DNA from: Clostridium guangxiense
GTDB lineage: Bacteria > Bacillota > Clostridia > Clostridiales > Clostridiaceae
Direction: 5' to 3'
NCBI RefSeq assembly: GCF_021043395.1
Contig: NZ_JAJNKE010000005.1
Coordinates: 1-64,000, forward strand
DNA: 64,000 nucleotides
Numbering within the stretch: position 1 is the stretch's first letter; each line of letters starts with the position of its first letter. Under the pieces are notes generated by a model that was not told the DNA's origin, did no database searches, and saw nothing but the letters and a program-made list of their open reading frames with translations. Shown piece after piece: positions 9,989-19,335 of this stretch. The position numbers were made by a program, and so were the translations under genes.

Positions 9989-10489
9989 TCAATTTCTTAC
10001 ATACCTAACTTCATTCAACTTTTTTCCAATATTAATTTTATTAACTGTTCCATCAAACTTAAATCCAACTTTTTCATAGAACCCTCTGGCACTTAAATTT
10101 TCCTCAAGCACCCATAATGTAATTTTCTTATAGTTTCTTTTTTCAAGTTCAGCTAGTCCCCAATTTATTAGTTTAGTTCCTAGCCCTCTATCCCAATATT
10201 CTGGCAGCAAGTACAATCCACATATCTCACCATAAGAACCATCTTTATCCTTATCCCTACACTTTCCAATGCATATAAACCCAGCTGGCTTATTGTCTTC
10301 AAATATTATTGCATCCTCTTCAAGTTCTTCTGACAATGCCTTTTTAAAATATTTTTCTCTTTTTTCAGCAGTAATATTATCTAATATCTTATCTGGTATT
10401 ATACTTTTATATGCAGCCTTCCAGGAACTAGAATGAATCTCACCCAAAGCCTTTGCATCACCTACGTTAGCATAACGAATCTTATACAT
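9989..10489 (-). CDS. GNAT family N-acetyltransferase
   Basis: A 166-residue acyl-CoA-dependent acetyltransferase; the substrate cannot be told. The GNAT core is clear: the acetyl-CoA-binding motif A region LYLLPEYWDRGLGTKLINWGL (about residues 91-111) with the R/Q-x-x-G-x-G/A loop as RGLGTK, and motif B ENLSARGFYEKVGFKFDG near 130-147. It begins with MYKIRYANVGDAKALGEIH, typical of the family. It ends close to the mannanase terminator and is divergent from nothing regulatory. It is one of several GNATs in the window. Confidence 0.88.
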   Translation of the reverse strand: MYKIRYANVGDAKALGEIHSSSWKAAYKSIIPDKILDNITAEKREKYFKKALSEELEEDAIIFEDNKPAGFICIGKCRDKDKDGSYGEICGLYLLPEYWDRGLGTKLINWGLAELEKRNYKKITLWVLEENLSARGFYEKVGFKFDGTVNKINIGKKLNEVRYVRN

Positions 10490-10517
10490 AAAAAACCACC
10501 CCTATAAAATTACTAAT

Positions 10518-10970
10518 CTACGCTTCTTCATACTTGTCAGTAATATACCACACATTATTTACTTTTTTAACCGTAAATTTTATAGGTACATTCCATGAAC
10601 CACCAACTTCTTTATTTTCCGAATCTTTTATTTTTACAGAATATGTCATTTGTACATACACTGTATTAAATATTTTACTTTGTGAATTTTCCTTAAGTTT
10701 AAAATCCACCTTAAAAGGTTCTTTGTATTTTTTATCATTTACCGCATAGACCTTATACACATTTATATGATTAAATACCTTTTCTGATATATGTTTCGAC
10801 AATTCATTAGAATATTCCTTATCCGTAGTAAAGGCTTCTTGTACTACATTGTAAATATCAACATACTTATTGTCCTTTCCGCAAGCCATAAATAGAATTA
10901 TGCATATTACACATAAAATTAAGTAAATCTTTTTATCCTTTTTTATAATTATGTTAATCACACCTTTCAT
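10518..10970 (-). CDS. Small lipoprotein of unknown function
   Basis: About 150 residues. A lysine-rich start and a hydrophobic stretch (LILCVICIILFMAC) end in a lipobox-like Cys near residue 30, so it should be a membrane-tethered lipoprotein facing outward. The remainder is soluble and beta-rich, ending NNVWYITDKYEEA, reminiscent of NTF2-like lipoproteins whose last strand reads W-x-I. The start is uncertain: an AAAGGTG sequence just inside the frame could serve a later start. It lies just upstream of the GNAT gene on the same strand and may share its transcript. Confidence 0.6.
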   Translation of the reverse strand: MKGVINIIIKKDKKIYLILCVICIILFMACGKDNKYVDIYNVVQEAFTTDKEYSNELSKHISEKVFNHINVYKVYAVNDKKYKEPFKVDFKLKENSQSKIFNTVYVQMTYSVKIKDSENKEVGGSWNVPIKFTVKKVNNVWYITDKYEEA

Positions 10971-11076
10971 CTATATTTTGTTATTTTCATTATATACTTT
11001 TAAGCAATGCTAAAAATCACAAAACTATAAAAAACTATTTACATTTTTCCAAAAGTGATATACAATTAAGTAAAAA

Positions 11077-11090
11077 TGAACGGAGGTTCA
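11077..11090. promoter_or_regulatory. TGAAC-N4-GTTCA operator overlapping the tetR ribosome binding site
   Basis: TGAACGGAGGTTCA is a perfect 5-bp-arm inverted repeat whose 4-bp spacer plus one flanking base forms the GGAGG Shine-Dalgarno of the TetR gene. The same palindrome occurs three times before the MMPL gene. It likely mediates autorepression. Confidence 0.7.
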
Positions 11091-11093
11091 CAA

Positions 11094-11699
11094 ATGCAAT
11101 ATTTAAAAGATGAAGTAAGAGAAAAAATACTTTCATCAGCTTTGATAGAATTTAAAAATAATGGATATTTAGATGCATCAATGAGAAATATTGCATCAAA
11201 ATCAGGAATAGCTTTAGGAAGTACATATAGATACTTCAAAAACAAAGAAGAGCTTTTTAATACATTAATAGAACCTGTATATAATAAACTTCTTCTATAT
11301 GTTGTTAAAATACAAGTGCAGATAAATAATTGTACAAATGAAAACTGCCCTGAAATTGCAAAATACATAACAGAGATATTAAATAATATAACATCCTTCG
11401 TAAAAGAATCAAATAATGAACTACTCATTATATTCAATAAAAGTAAAGGTTCAAAATTTGAAAACTTTAAAAAAGAATTAATATCTTTAGTTAACGATAT
11501 ATTTATTAAATATCCAACAGCAGAAACAACAGATGAAAATACAAAAATAATAGTTTATACAGTATCACATGATTTAATTGAAGGAATTTCTTTTATATTA
11601 GAGCAGGACTATGATGGAGACAAAATAAAGATTCTAATTAATAAACTTTTGTATTTTTATATTACAGATATGAATAGACTATTTAGCCCTAAAGTTTAA
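11094..11699 (+). CDS. TetR/AcrR family transcriptional regulator
   Basis: A 201-residue protein. The N-terminal helix-turn-helix (about residues 5-50: REKILSSALIEFKNNGYLDASMRNIASKSGIALGSTYRYFKNKEELFN) is classical TetR; the C-terminal ligand domain is divergent. ATG 11094 is preferred because GGAGG at 11082-11086 precedes it. An operator-like palindrome overlaps that ribosome binding site, and three more copies lie ahead of the MMPL transporter gene 0.5 kb downstream. The likely role is a repressor of itself and the exporter, released by a lipophilic or toxic ligand. The ligand is unknown. Confidence 0.9.
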   Translation: MQYLKDEVREKILSSALIEFKNNGYLDASMRNIASKSGIALGSTYRYFKNKEELFNTLIEPVYNKLLLYVVKIQVQINNCTNENCPEIAKYITEILNNITSFVKESNNELLIIFNKSKGSKFENFKKELISLVNDIFIKYPTAETTDENTKIIVYTVSHDLIEGISFILEQDYDGDKIKILINKLLYFYITDMNRLFSPKV

Positions 11700-11724
11700 T
11701 ATAAGGTTTTACAATATATATCAT

Positions 11725-12066
11725 TATAGATAGACACCTGAAAATTTAAAATGATGGATGTTATAATTTTACAAGTAATATTTTGTATGATTTAATCAGT
11801 TGACAATGGACAGAGAACAATTGACAGTTAAGGATGATTTACATTTTGCTTTGCTCACGTAAATCTTAAAACTTAATAATGTCAGCTGCACTGAATACTA
11901 TATTTTATGCCATGCGCAAACATTAAATTTAAGATTTTTCGAAGCGATAACGGAGAAAAATCATCCTTCACTGTCCTCTGTCAATTGTACTCTGTGCTCT
12001 AAGTCAAATCTTAGTTTGTCAGAATAAACTTGGAATTTGTAGTTTTCAAATTTCAAGTAATCTATT
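11725..12066. repeat. Family A palindrome (copy 1) with an internal family B repeat
   Basis: The outer arms (ATAGATAGACACCTGAAAATTT on the left; an AAATTTCAAGTAATCTATTA-like arm on the right) are the diverged arms of family A. The centre is occupied by a family B element. This fills most of the gap between tetR and the MMPL gene. Confidence 0.55.
11800..12001. repeat. Family B palindromic repeat, copy 1
   Basis: Termini are built of degenerate tandem units (GACAGAGAACAATTGACAG and, at the other end, CTGTCCTCTGTCAATTG). They are followed inward by AAGGATGATTT/AAATCATCCTT arms. The same architecture is found at 18476, 19809, 31629 and 38290. The interior of this copy is diverged. Confidence 0.7.
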
Positions 12067-12079
12067 AATACGCTAATAA

Positions 12080-12188
12080 TGAACAATTGTTCACAATCAG
12101 CATTTATTTTTTTGCTATAATAATGAACGCTAGTTCACTTGCAGTTTTAACTGCATTTTATTTGAAGTCAATAATGAACTTCCGTTCA
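12080..12188. promoter_or_regulatory. Three TGAAC-N4-GTTCA operators before the MMPL gene
   Basis: Perfect 14-bp sites lie at 12080-12093 (spacer AATT), 12124-12137 (spacer GCTA) and 12175-12188 (spacer TTCC). Arms are identical and spacers differ, as expected for a TetR-type dimer site. The last lies about 37 bp before the transporter start. A fourth copy overlaps the tetR ribosome binding site. Confidence 0.8.
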
Positions 12189-12224
12189 CTACAATAATAA
12201 ATATTACATTAAGGAGGAAAAATT

Positions 12225-15200
12225 ATGCGTAAAATATTAAAAATGAGGTGGCTCCTATTTGTTGTATGGATAATTTCCCTAGCATTATCCATAACTTACT
12301 CACCAGATTTAAACAAAGTACTTAGATCAAAAGGTCAGCAATATCTAAGCAGCGACACCCCCTCTGTTAAAGCTGATAATATCCTAAAAAAAATGGATAA
12401 GACCTCTGGGAACACAGACATAATAGTATTTAACAGTAAAAATGAGTTAAGTTCCAGTAATATGGACAGTATAGAAGCTGGAATAAACAACATAAAAAGT
12501 GATAAAAGTTCTCTTGGAATAAGCAATTTAATTGATCCCTTTAATATCCCCTCTATAAAGTCAAAGCTTATATCTAAGGATAAAAAAACCCTCATGGTTA
12601 CTTTTAAACTCAATAAAAAAGGCAGAGAAGTAAAAGATATTAAAAATGAAATTAACAGCAAACTAAAAAATGTAAAATCAAATCATTATCTAACAGGAAC
12701 AGATTTCATAAGTGATGATTATATGAGAACAGTTTCCACTGGTGTTGATAAAAGTGCACTCTTGACTATATTTTTTATTTTAATAGTTCTAATAATCTTA
12801 TTTAGATCTGTAATAACACCGCTTATATCTTTATTTGCAGTTGGAATATCCTATTTGGTTTCATATGCAATAGTAGGACAGCTTGTTTATAGATTTGATT
12901 ACCCTATTTCTTCACTTACACAATTAGTACTTGTACTTATACTTTTTGGAATTGGTACAGATTACAATATACTTTTATTTAACAGATTTAAAGAAGAAAT
13001 GTCACACAGTGATTCTATAGATGAAGCAATTATAAGCACATATAAAACAGCAGGAAAAACCATAGCCTTTAGTATTCTCACAGTATTTGTAGCCTTTTTA
13101 AGTTTAACTCTAGCAAAATTTGGTTTGTATCGTTCAGCAAACTGTGTTGCTATTGCAGTTGTAGTTCTGCTGCTTGAAATACTCACATTTACACCAATTA
13201 TAATGAAAATTCTTGGCACAAAACTTTTTTGGCCATCTAAAAAAATTACCAATCACGGTGAAAACAAGCTTTGGGCTAAAGGAGCTGCATTTTCAGTAAA
13301 AAAGCCTATTTTAGTTTCGAGTATTATAATTCTTATACTAATTCCAATAGTTTGTTTTAATACACAGAAATTTTCCTATGACACAGTAAACGAGCTTGGA
13401 AACTCTGTAGATTCGGTAAAAGGCTTTAATCTAATCACTCAAAATTTTGGAAAAGGTGAAGCACTTACTACAACAGTTGTTATTGATAATAGCAAACCTA
13501 TGGATAATAATAACACACTTACAGTTATTGATAGCTTGACAAATAAATTAAAAAATATAAAAGGTGTTAAAAGTGTATCAAGCATTACCCAGCCACTTTC
13601 TAATCCAATTGATTCACTTTATCTAGGAAGTCAGACTAAAACCGTGTCAGATGGCCTTTCAAAATCTAAAGATGGTGTTGACACCATAAATAATGGTATA
13701 GGAAAAATTAATGAAAGCTTAAATTCAGTAAATTTAAATAATCTATCAAAAACAGATGCTCTTGTAACAGGAACAGGTAAAGTTCAAAATGGACTAAATG
13801 CTATAACTTCAGGTCTTAAACAAATAAACTCTGGTATTTCAAGTGGAGCTGATGGTGCTGATAAAATAGCAGCTGGAATAGCTGAAGCCAAAAGTGGTAT
13901 GGATACAATATCAAAATATACAAAACAACTATCTGACAACTTAGCAATAATTCAAAAAGGTTATAGTGATCTTGGAAATGCTATACCTAATGTTACTGAA
14001 CTCCAGCAAGCTGTAAGGCAAATGAATGATTTAATGGTTTTATTATCAAAGAATTATGGATTTTCAAATGACAAGAGCTTTCAAGGTGTTGAAGCTTTCT
14101 ACAACAATATAAACGCTGGTCTTTCAAAGTTAAATTCTGGTCTTAGCATTTTTAAACAAAACTATACAAAGCTTACTTTCGGCTTAAGTGAAGTTACATC
14201 AAATTTAAATCAAATAAATGCTAAACAAAATGAGTTATCAAATGGTCTTACGCAGCTCCAAAATGGCTCGACTGCTTTAAGTGACGGACTAAAAAAAGGA
14301 GCAGCTGGTCAAAATACGGTAATTGAAAATATGGCAAAGTTAAACTCTGGTTTGGATCAAGTTAAGGCTGGACAAACACAACTTAACAGTATGCTAAATA
14401 AGCTTGGATCAAGTGTTCCTCAGCTTAAAGATGCCTTAAACAAAAGCAGCAATGGATTATCTCAAATTTCAAACGGACTTTCAAAAACTAACAATTATAT
14501 GCAGGAACTTAACGATTCTAAAGACTTTTTTGCACCAAAAGAAACCTTTAGTAATGCATCAATAAAAGAAGCCTTAGATATGTATATGAACAAAAGCAGA
14601 ACAATAACTAAACTAACAATTGTTTTAGATGCTGATCCATATTCAGCAAAAGCTATGGATACAACAAATGAAATTAACGATACAATTCCAGGCATACTTA
14701 AAGGTACCGTCCTTAGAAATGCTAAGTTTGGAACCTCTGGAACAAGCGCTTCGGACTATGATTTAAACAAAACAGCTACAGGCGATTTAAATACAATGAA
14801 AGTAATTGTTTTGGCTAGTATATTTGTAATACTTTTAATAGTAATAAGATCTCCATTAATTTCATTTTATATATCCGCAGCATTAATGGCAGCTTACTAT
14901 ATATCCTCCTCCGTTTTAAACTTTGTAGTATTTAATATTTTCAAGTTAGATGGAGTATCCTGGAATGTGCCATTTTTCTCCTTTGTAATGATTGTAGCAC
15001 TGGGAGTTGATTACAGCATATTCTTAATGATGAGATTTAAAGAATACAAAGATATGGATGCTAAAGAAGCCATAGTTTTAGCTTCTAAACACATAGGTAC
15101 AGTTGTTATGTCCGCTGCTTTAATTCTTGGAGGTACTTTTGTAACACTCGTTCCAGCAGGAGTTAAACTTTTAACGCAGCTTGCCATTGCAGTAGTTGTC

Positions 15201-15326
15201 GGCTTAATAGCTCTTTCAATTATACTACTACCTCTGTTTTTACCTGCACTAATAGCACTTCCAGCTGCAATCAAAAATATTTCTAAGAAGAAAAGTAATT
15301 CATATAAGGAGGATATTAGTGCTTAA
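12225..15326 (+). CDS. MMPL/RND-type membrane exporter with long periplasmic-like helical insert
   Basis: A 1033-residue integral membrane protein of the MMPL/SSD superfamily, probably exporting lipids or hydrophobic drugs using the proton motive force. There is one N-terminal membrane helix (about 8-25) and an extracellular domain, then a helix bundle (about 175-335) with FGIGTDYNILLFNRFKEE. An extracellular region (about 470-770) is rich in heptad-like repeats (N-G-L, S-G-L, L-x-Q-I) as in YhgE/Pip-type proteins. A second bundle (about 860-1015) contains VALGVDYSIFLMMRFKE. The GT/GVDY motifs hold the proton-relay Asp residues. It sits under three TetR-type operators and ends at a terminator. 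Confidence 0.92.
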   Translation: MRKILKMRWLLFVVWIISLALSITYSPDLNKVLRSKGQQYLSSDTPSVKADNILKKMDKTSGNTDIIVFNSKNELSSSNMDSIEAGINNIKSDKSSLGISNLIDPFNIPSIKSKLISKDKKTLMVTFKLNKKGREVKDIKNEINSKLKNVKSNHYLTGTDFISDDYMRTVSTGVDKSALLTIFFILIVLIILFRSVITPLISLFAVGISYLVSYAIVGQLVYRFDYPISSLTQLVLVLILFGIGTDYNILLFNRFKEEMSHSDSIDEAIISTYKTAGKTIAFSILTVFVAFLSLTLAKFGLYRSANCVAIAVVVLLLEILTFTPIIMKILGTKLFWPSKKITNHGENKLWAKGAAFSVKKPILVSSIIILILIPIVCFNTQKFSYDTVNELGNSVDSVKGFNLITQNFGKGEALTTTVVIDNSKPMDNNNTLTVIDSLTNKLKNIKGVKSVSSITQPLSNPIDSLYLGSQTKTVSDGLSKSKDGVDTINNGIGKINESLNSVNLNNLSKTDALVTGTGKVQNGLNAITSGLKQINSGISSGADGADKIAAGIAEAKSGMDTISKYTKQLSDNLAIIQKGYSDLGNAIPNVTELQQAVRQMNDLMVLLSKNYGFSNDKSFQGVEAFYNNINAGLSKLNSGLSIFKQNYTKLTFGLSEVTSNLNQINAKQNELSNGLTQLQNGSTALSDGLKKGAAGQNTVIENMAKLNSGLDQVKAGQTQLNSMLNKLGSSVPQLKDALNKSSNGLSQISNGLSKTNNYMQELNDSKDFFAPKETFSNASIKEALDMYMNKSRTITKLTIVLDADPYSAKAMDTTNEINDTIPGILKGTVLRNAKFGTSGTSASDYDLNKTATGDLNTMKVIVLASIFVILLIVIRSPLISFYISAALMAAYYISSSVLNFVVFNIFKLDGVSWNVPFFSFVMIVALGVDYSIFLMMRFKEYKDMDAKEAIVLASKHIGTVVMSAALILGGTFVTLVPAGVKLLTQLAIAVVVGLIALSIILLPLFLPALIALPAAIKNISKKKSNSYKEDISA

Positions 15327-15393
15327 CATGATACATTTAGGAAAAAGCTCAGATAACTTACTATAGATTCTTAAAAAACAGAACACATTAATT

Positions 15394-15430
15394 AAGGAAA
15401 CTTCAAATTAGAAGTTTCCTTAAAATTTTT
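15394..15430 (+). terminator. Rho-independent terminator after the MMPL gene
   Basis: AAGGAAACTTC/GAAGTTTCCTT forms a perfect 11-bp stem with a 6-nt loop, then AAAATTTTT. It may also serve the convergent gene. Confidence 0.88.
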
Positions 15431-15449
15431 AATTAATTTGGCTATTATC

Positions 15450-15854
15450 TTATTCATTCTTTTTTCCCATCTTCAACCAATTTGATTTGGGAACTAGCGT
15501 CCCCTGATGAAAAATCATCTTCCAACTTCCATCAATATATTTCCATATTGAGCTTCTAAGAGAGTATCTTCTATCTTCATTTGGTTCATCATTTTTTATC
15601 ATTTTGTATGTCGCTTGTACATATTCATCGGAAAGTTTTTTTATTTCAAAATCAATTATTTTGCCATACACTTTATTTGAAATTATCGGCCCATTTATAG
15701 TTTCTTCTTTATTCTGATGATATTCATAACCAGAACTACAATATTCAATAAAATCATCTGCAAGTATTTCATTTGATTTTTCTGTTGAATTTCTTACTTC
15801 TGGCTGTAATAAATCATTTTCTAGCTTTAATAATTGTTCTTTAATCAAATTCAT
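15450..15854 (-). CDS. NTF2-like DUF4440-type protein
   Basis: 134 residues from the ATG at 15854, chosen because GGAGGA precedes it; the upstream ATG lies before that site. The pattern (an N-terminal helix EQLLKLENDLLQPEVRNS, ILADDFIEYCSSG, then strands ending SSIWKYIDGSWKMIFHQGT) is that of the cystatin-like NTF2 fold seen in DUF4440 proteins. Many of these are of unknown function and some are enzymes or toxin/immunity components. It is convergent with the MMPL gene. No substrate can be assigned. Confidence 0.7.
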   Translation of the reverse strand: MNLIKEQLLKLENDLLQPEVRNSTEKSNEILADDFIEYCSSGYEYHQNKEETINGPIISNKVYGKIIDFEIKKLSDEYVQATYKMIKNDEPNEDRRYSLRSSIWKYIDGSWKMIFHQGTLVPKSNWLKMGKKNE

Positions 15855-15898
15855 ATAAGCTCCTCCATACATTATACATTTATTTTGACATGCGATAT

Positions 15899-16435
15899 TT
15901 ACAACTTTATTTGCTTAGCTTCACACTTTATAGATTTCATATCTCTCACAGTAATTTTCTCATCTCCAATTAAGTGTAAAGCTAAAATATTTGATTTTGA
16001 ATCATGCATCGAATAGTTCTTTTCTACTGTATTATAATTAAAATTTGCATAGCAATACAAACAATTATGTTTGCAAGTATTATACTCACCTATGTCTATA
16101 CTCTTGATATTACACATTTTTTAGTATATCCCGAAAGTTCTCTGCAAAATTTTTCAAACCATCTGTAATGATATTCCTTAGTATAAAATTCATTCAATAG
16201 TAAATTGAAAGTAATAATTAAATTCTTTAAGCTCATCTAACCTTTTAAGCATTGGCTCTGCATCTTTGGTCCAGAATACAAATAAATCCACTGCTTTAGG
16301 TGTTAGTTCAACTTTGCTTATCTGTTTTCTGTTAAATGGATTGATTACATATACAAAACCTTCTTTTATTCTGTTAAAAAACCATTCACTATAAAAAGCA
16401 GGAATATCGGTTATCCTACTTGCACTAACTATCAT
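15899..16435 (-). pseudogene. Broken DUF1848 (radical-SAM-like Cys motif) gene
   Basis: Three pieces of one DUF1848 protein lie in order on the minus strand. The N-terminus (16190-16435, MIVSASRITDIPAFYSEWFF to YYFQFTIE, then stop) comes first. A middle piece follows in another frame (about 16110-16192: NEFYTKEYHYRWFEKFCREL to GYTKKCVIS). The C-terminus (15899-16117) has NTCKHNCLYCYA. Intact relatives have roughly 300 residues, so two internal deletions plus frame loss are needed to explain this. Family assignment is from memory of the SASRxTDIPAF start and CxxxCxYCYA end. The function of intact members is unknown. Confidence 0.82.
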
Positions 16436-16474
16436 TATTTAGCTTTCACACTCCAATTATATATTAAAATTCAC

Positions 16475-16831
16475 TTAATAAACTTCTAAATTACAACCTA
16501 AAATAGTATCAATATTACTGTATAATTCAAACAATGCTTTTAATAAATCTTTATCATACTCTAAATCAAGAAGCTCATCTAAATAATAAACTTCATCGTT
16601 AAAAGCTCTAATCTTAAGCCTAAACTTATTTTTTCGTACTGATATGTAAAATTTGATATTTTCTGTAGATGCCTTTAAAATATATCTGTCCATTTCAAAA
16701 TAATTGTATTTATTTTCCTTACAAATATCATCAAATCTAGCTTCAATTTTCTTAAGTTTTTTTACTAAAGCTGCTTTGTCAAACTTTAGCAAAGCCAAAT
16801 CATTTTTCTTATCAATTTCATCTTCACCCAT
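16475..16831 (-). CDS. Hypothetical protein
   Basis: 118 residues, not recognised. The first half is charged and helical (LALLKFDKAALVKKLKKIEARFDDICKE, a probable coiled coil). The second half alternates strands (KFYISVRKNKFRLKIRAFNDEVYYLDELLDLEY) and ends ILGCNLEVY. There is no signal peptide or membrane helix. It has a plausible start but only a weak ribosome binding site. It stands alone between the DUF1848 pseudogene and the urease operon, separated from the latter by family C repeat copy 1. It could be an accessory protein of either. Confidence 0.5.
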   Translation of the reverse strand: MGEDEIDKKNDLALLKFDKAALVKKLKKIEARFDDICKENKYNYFEMDRYILKASTENIKFYISVRKNKFRLKIRAFNDEVYYLDELLDLEYDKDLLKALFELYSNIDTILGCNLEVY

Positions 16832-16944
16832 AATCTCATCCCCTGTAAGTTTTATTCATTAAGCTTTTCATTCTATCATTATATAACTATAGAGGTAAAA
16901 TTTAAAGCAATTGCTCTTTTCACAATATTATTAAAAAATAATTT

Positions 16945-17067
16945 ATGGAACTTCTATAGATATACCGCTTCAACTATTGAAATTTATTTGTACCATAATG
17001 CCCAGAAGACAGCATTTTGGTACAAATAAATTTCAAGTTTTCAGATGATTTATCTTTAGAAGTTCCA
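16945..17067. repeat. Family C palindromic repeat, copy 1
   Basis: A long imperfect palindrome. The outer arms are TGGAACTTCTATAGAT / ATCTTTAGAAGTTCCA. The core TTTGTACCATAATGCC / GGCATT-type arm TACAAATAAATTTC closes on a short loop near 17000. The right end encodes the last residues (WNF) and stop of ureD. Related copies are at 22624 and 41310. Confidence 0.75.
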
Positions 17068-17856
17068 CAAACTCATAAATTCATGATATATACTTTCTGT
17101 AACATCAATTAATTTTTCTGAACCACTGCCAAGTATTCTTATTAATATACCGAATTTAAAGCTCATACTTACACCAAAATTTATATCTTGAAATTGATCA
17201 AGTAGCTTTACAAGTGACATTTTAAAATTTTCATCTACTTTTTCACTTATTATTATCATATTAGCTTGATGAGTAAACTTACCATAAAGCCCAATACTAT
17301 TTAATTGTTGTTCCTTTGGTATTAGCACAGTATTATCCATAAAAATTAACTTATCATCATAAAATATCTTTGTTCTGGACTTAAAACTTTTAAAGCTAAA
17401 AACTTCATTTTTCTTGTATCTCCCGCAGGAAATTATTTCTCTAAATATAACCTTACAATTTTTAGAAAGCCTTATATTAGTTTCTCCTCTAAAATCAGAA
17501 TCCTCATAAGGAAGCGTTGGCTTTAACATATATGCTAAAGTACAATCTTCCTCCATATTAATGTCTACTTTTTGAGCTGCAAACCCACCGTTCATCTTAA
17601 AAATTTTACTGTAGGATTGAGAGTATAGTTCCAAAAAAGACTCTTTTTTCATGTCTACAGTTAGATTATAATTATCTCCTTCAAGAATACCAGGAGATAC
17701 ATTTACAAGACACAATCTCATAATATTGTTTTCACCATAAAAAGGCTTTAAAAGTTTAAATGGCGGTGTAAAATAACTATCGCTAAGTATTGTTTTTTCA
17801 TGTTTTACTTTTGTTTCAAGTTTAAGTACACTTTCCTTACTATAATGATTCATCAT
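17056..17856 (-). CDS. ureD: Urease accessory protein UreD
   Basis: Scaffold of the UreD-UreF-UreG complex that inserts nickel into apo-urease. 266 residues, normal for UreD/UreH. It has the SPG motif region ([23 protein letters not shown] near 49-71) and the [17 protein letters not shown] segment. It is the last gene of the operon and its start overlaps the ureG stop by 4 bp (ATGA), indicating translational coupling. The last codons and the stop are part of family C repeat copy 1, so the natural C-terminus may be altered. Confidence 0.92.
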   Translation of the reverse strand: MMNHYSKESVLKLETKVKHEKTILSDSYFTPPFKLLKPFYGENNIMRLCLVNVSPGILEGDNYNLTVDMKKESFLELYSQSYSKIFKMNGGFAAQKVDINMEEDCTLAYMLKPTLPYEDSDFRGETNIRLSKNCKVIFREIISCGRYKKNEVFSFKSFKSRTKIFYDDKLIFMDNTVLIPKEQQLNSIGLYGKFTHQANMIIISEKVDENFKMSLVKLLDQFQDINFGVSMSFKFGILIRILGSGSEKLIDVTESIYHEFMSLWNF

Positions 17857-18461
17857 AAGTCCTCTAATAACGCATTTTTCTTAATCCAGTTTATAACCTC
17901 TTGAAGTCCTTTTTTCTCATTCAAATTAGTAAAAATAAAAGGCTTATTTCCCCTCATTTTCTTAGAATCTCTTTCCATAACTTCAAGACTAGCTCCAACA
18001 TATGGTGCAAGGTCAATTTTATTTATTACAAGTAAATCCGAACGTGTAACACCAGGACCACCTTTTCTTGGAATCTTATCTCCTTCAGAAACATCTATTA
18101 CATATATAGTTGCATCCGCAAGTTCTGGACTAAAAGTTGCTGAAAGATTGTCTCCACCGCTTTCTATAAATACTATTTCTATATCTGAGAACTTTTTCAC
18201 AAGCTCATCTACAGCTTCAAGGTTCATTGATGCATCCTCTCTTATAGCTGTATGTGGACATCCTCCTGTTTCTACACCTATTATTCTTTCAGCTGGAAGA
18301 ACACTATTCTTAACTAAAAATTCCGCATCTTCCTTTGTATATATATCATTAGTTACAACACCTATGCTGTAATCTTTACTCATTTCCCTTGTTAACTTTT
18401 CTATTAAAGCAGTTTTACCTGAACCAACAGGACCCGCTATACCAATTCTAACGTAACCCAT
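17853..18461 (-). CDS. ureG: Urease accessory GTPase UreG
   Basis: A SIMIBI-class GTPase that powers nickel delivery to urease. About 202 residues from ATG 18461, chosen because AAGGAGG lies just upstream; the longer reading frame runs into repeat B copy 2. Motifs seen are the P-loop [14 protein letters not shown] near residue 10, the metal-binding [13 protein letters not shown] segment (CPH motif), [17 protein letters not shown], and the guanine-specificity [11 protein letters not shown]. It lies between ureF (with repeat B2 in between) and ureD (4-bp overlap). Confidence 0.97.
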   Translation of the reverse strand: MGYVRIGIAGPVGSGKTALIEKLTREMSKDYSIGVVTNDIYTKEDAEFLVKNSVLPAERIIGVETGGCPHTAIREDASMNLEAVDELVKKFSDIEIVFIESGGDNLSATFSPELADATIYVIDVSEGDKIPRKGGPGVTRSDLLVINKIDLAPYVGASLEVMERDSKKMRGNKPFIFTNLNEKKGLQEVINWIKKNALLEDL

Positions 18462-18475
18462 TTCTACCTCCTTAA

Positions 18476-18648
18476 TCAATTCACAATGCACAGTTCACAA
18501 TGCACAATGAAGGTTGATTTTCCGCTAACGCATAAAATCTTAAAACTTATTTCGTTTGCTTAGGCAAACGTGAAGCATTCCTCAAGTTCAAAGATTTATC
18601 CGACGTAAGGAAGATAACTCCACCTTCACTGTACTCTTTACTCTGCTT
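18476..18648. repeat. Family B palindromic repeat, copy 2, between ureF and ureG
   Basis: One terminus has the CACAATGCACAGTTCACAATGCACAATGAAGG units. The other has CACCTTCACTGTACTC, with inner arms TTTTCCGCTAACGCATAAAATC / AAGATTTATCCGACG. The repeat occupies the whole ureF-ureG intergenic gap. Confidence 0.7.
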
Positions 18649-19335
18649 CTATGACATGTACAGTCTAGAATACAAATTTTCATGCTGCATTGCCTTTATA
18701 TCAAAACCAATGGTACACCTTCCAAGGTCATCTAAACTTAAATCCTTTATTTCCTCGGCTATATTTTTTAATAACTCACTGCTCTCAAAAAGTATAAGCT
18801 GACCCTCCATTTGCCCAAGTGGAATAAGCTTTGCACAGTTATTTACTATGCAGGACGCAGAATTATACAAATACGCACTTATACTTTCCATTTTATCAAT
18901 ACCATATTCTGCACAAAACATGCCAAACACAATGCTGTGCTGACCTGTACATTTTCCTTGCTTTATAAGCTCAGCGTACTTTAAAAGCATTTCTTTTTGA
19001 CCAAACTTTTCAGAAATTTTTAAAAATCTTGCACACATTTTAGCACTTCCCTCTTTAACTTCACGAGGTGCCTTAAGTGCATAAAGTATTTGATCAAGTT
19101 CTATTAATTTATGAATATCCTTATCTAAGGTATATTCATAAGCTAATTTAAGTGCAAGAACATCTGTATATTTAATTCCATATGAAAGCATATTGCAAAG
19201 ATACTCTTTAGCTGTTTTTCCATCTTTAACTATTCCATTTTGAACATAAGTTTCAAGCCCATTAGATTGAGTGTATGCTCCTATAGGAAATATGGAATCA
19301 GCTACCTGAAGCAGCTTAAAAAAAGTACTATTCAT
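18649..19335 (-). CDS. ureF: Urease accessory protein UreF
   Basis: Works with UreD and UreG in urease metallocentre assembly. About 228 residues from ATG 19335, which begins MNSTFFKLLQVADSIFPIGAYTQSNGLETYV, the conserved UreF start (FPIGAYTQSNGLE). Longer starts would extend deep into ureE. The ATG overlaps the 3' end of ureE by 8 bp, so coupled translation is likely. The C-terminal part (QHENLYSRLYMS) matches the conserved UreF tail. It is followed by repeat B2 before ureG. Confidence 0.95.
   Translation of the reverse strand: MNSTFFKLLQVADSIFPIGAYTQSNGLETYVQNGIVKDGKTAKEYLCNMLSYGIKYTDVLALKLAYEYTLDKDIHKLIELDQILYALKAPREVKEGSAKMCARFLKISEKFGQKEMLLKYAELIKQGKCTGQHSIVFGMFCAEYGIDKMESISAYLYNSASCIVNNCAKLIPLGQMEGQLILFESSELLKNIAEEIKDLSLDDLGRCTIGFDIKAMQHENLYSRLYMS

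Noticed and set aside
11725-12066. CRISPR array
   Set aside because: The tandem CAGAG/TACAG-like units in family B ends are short, degenerate and occur as an inverted pair, with no regular spacers. No cas genes are present.
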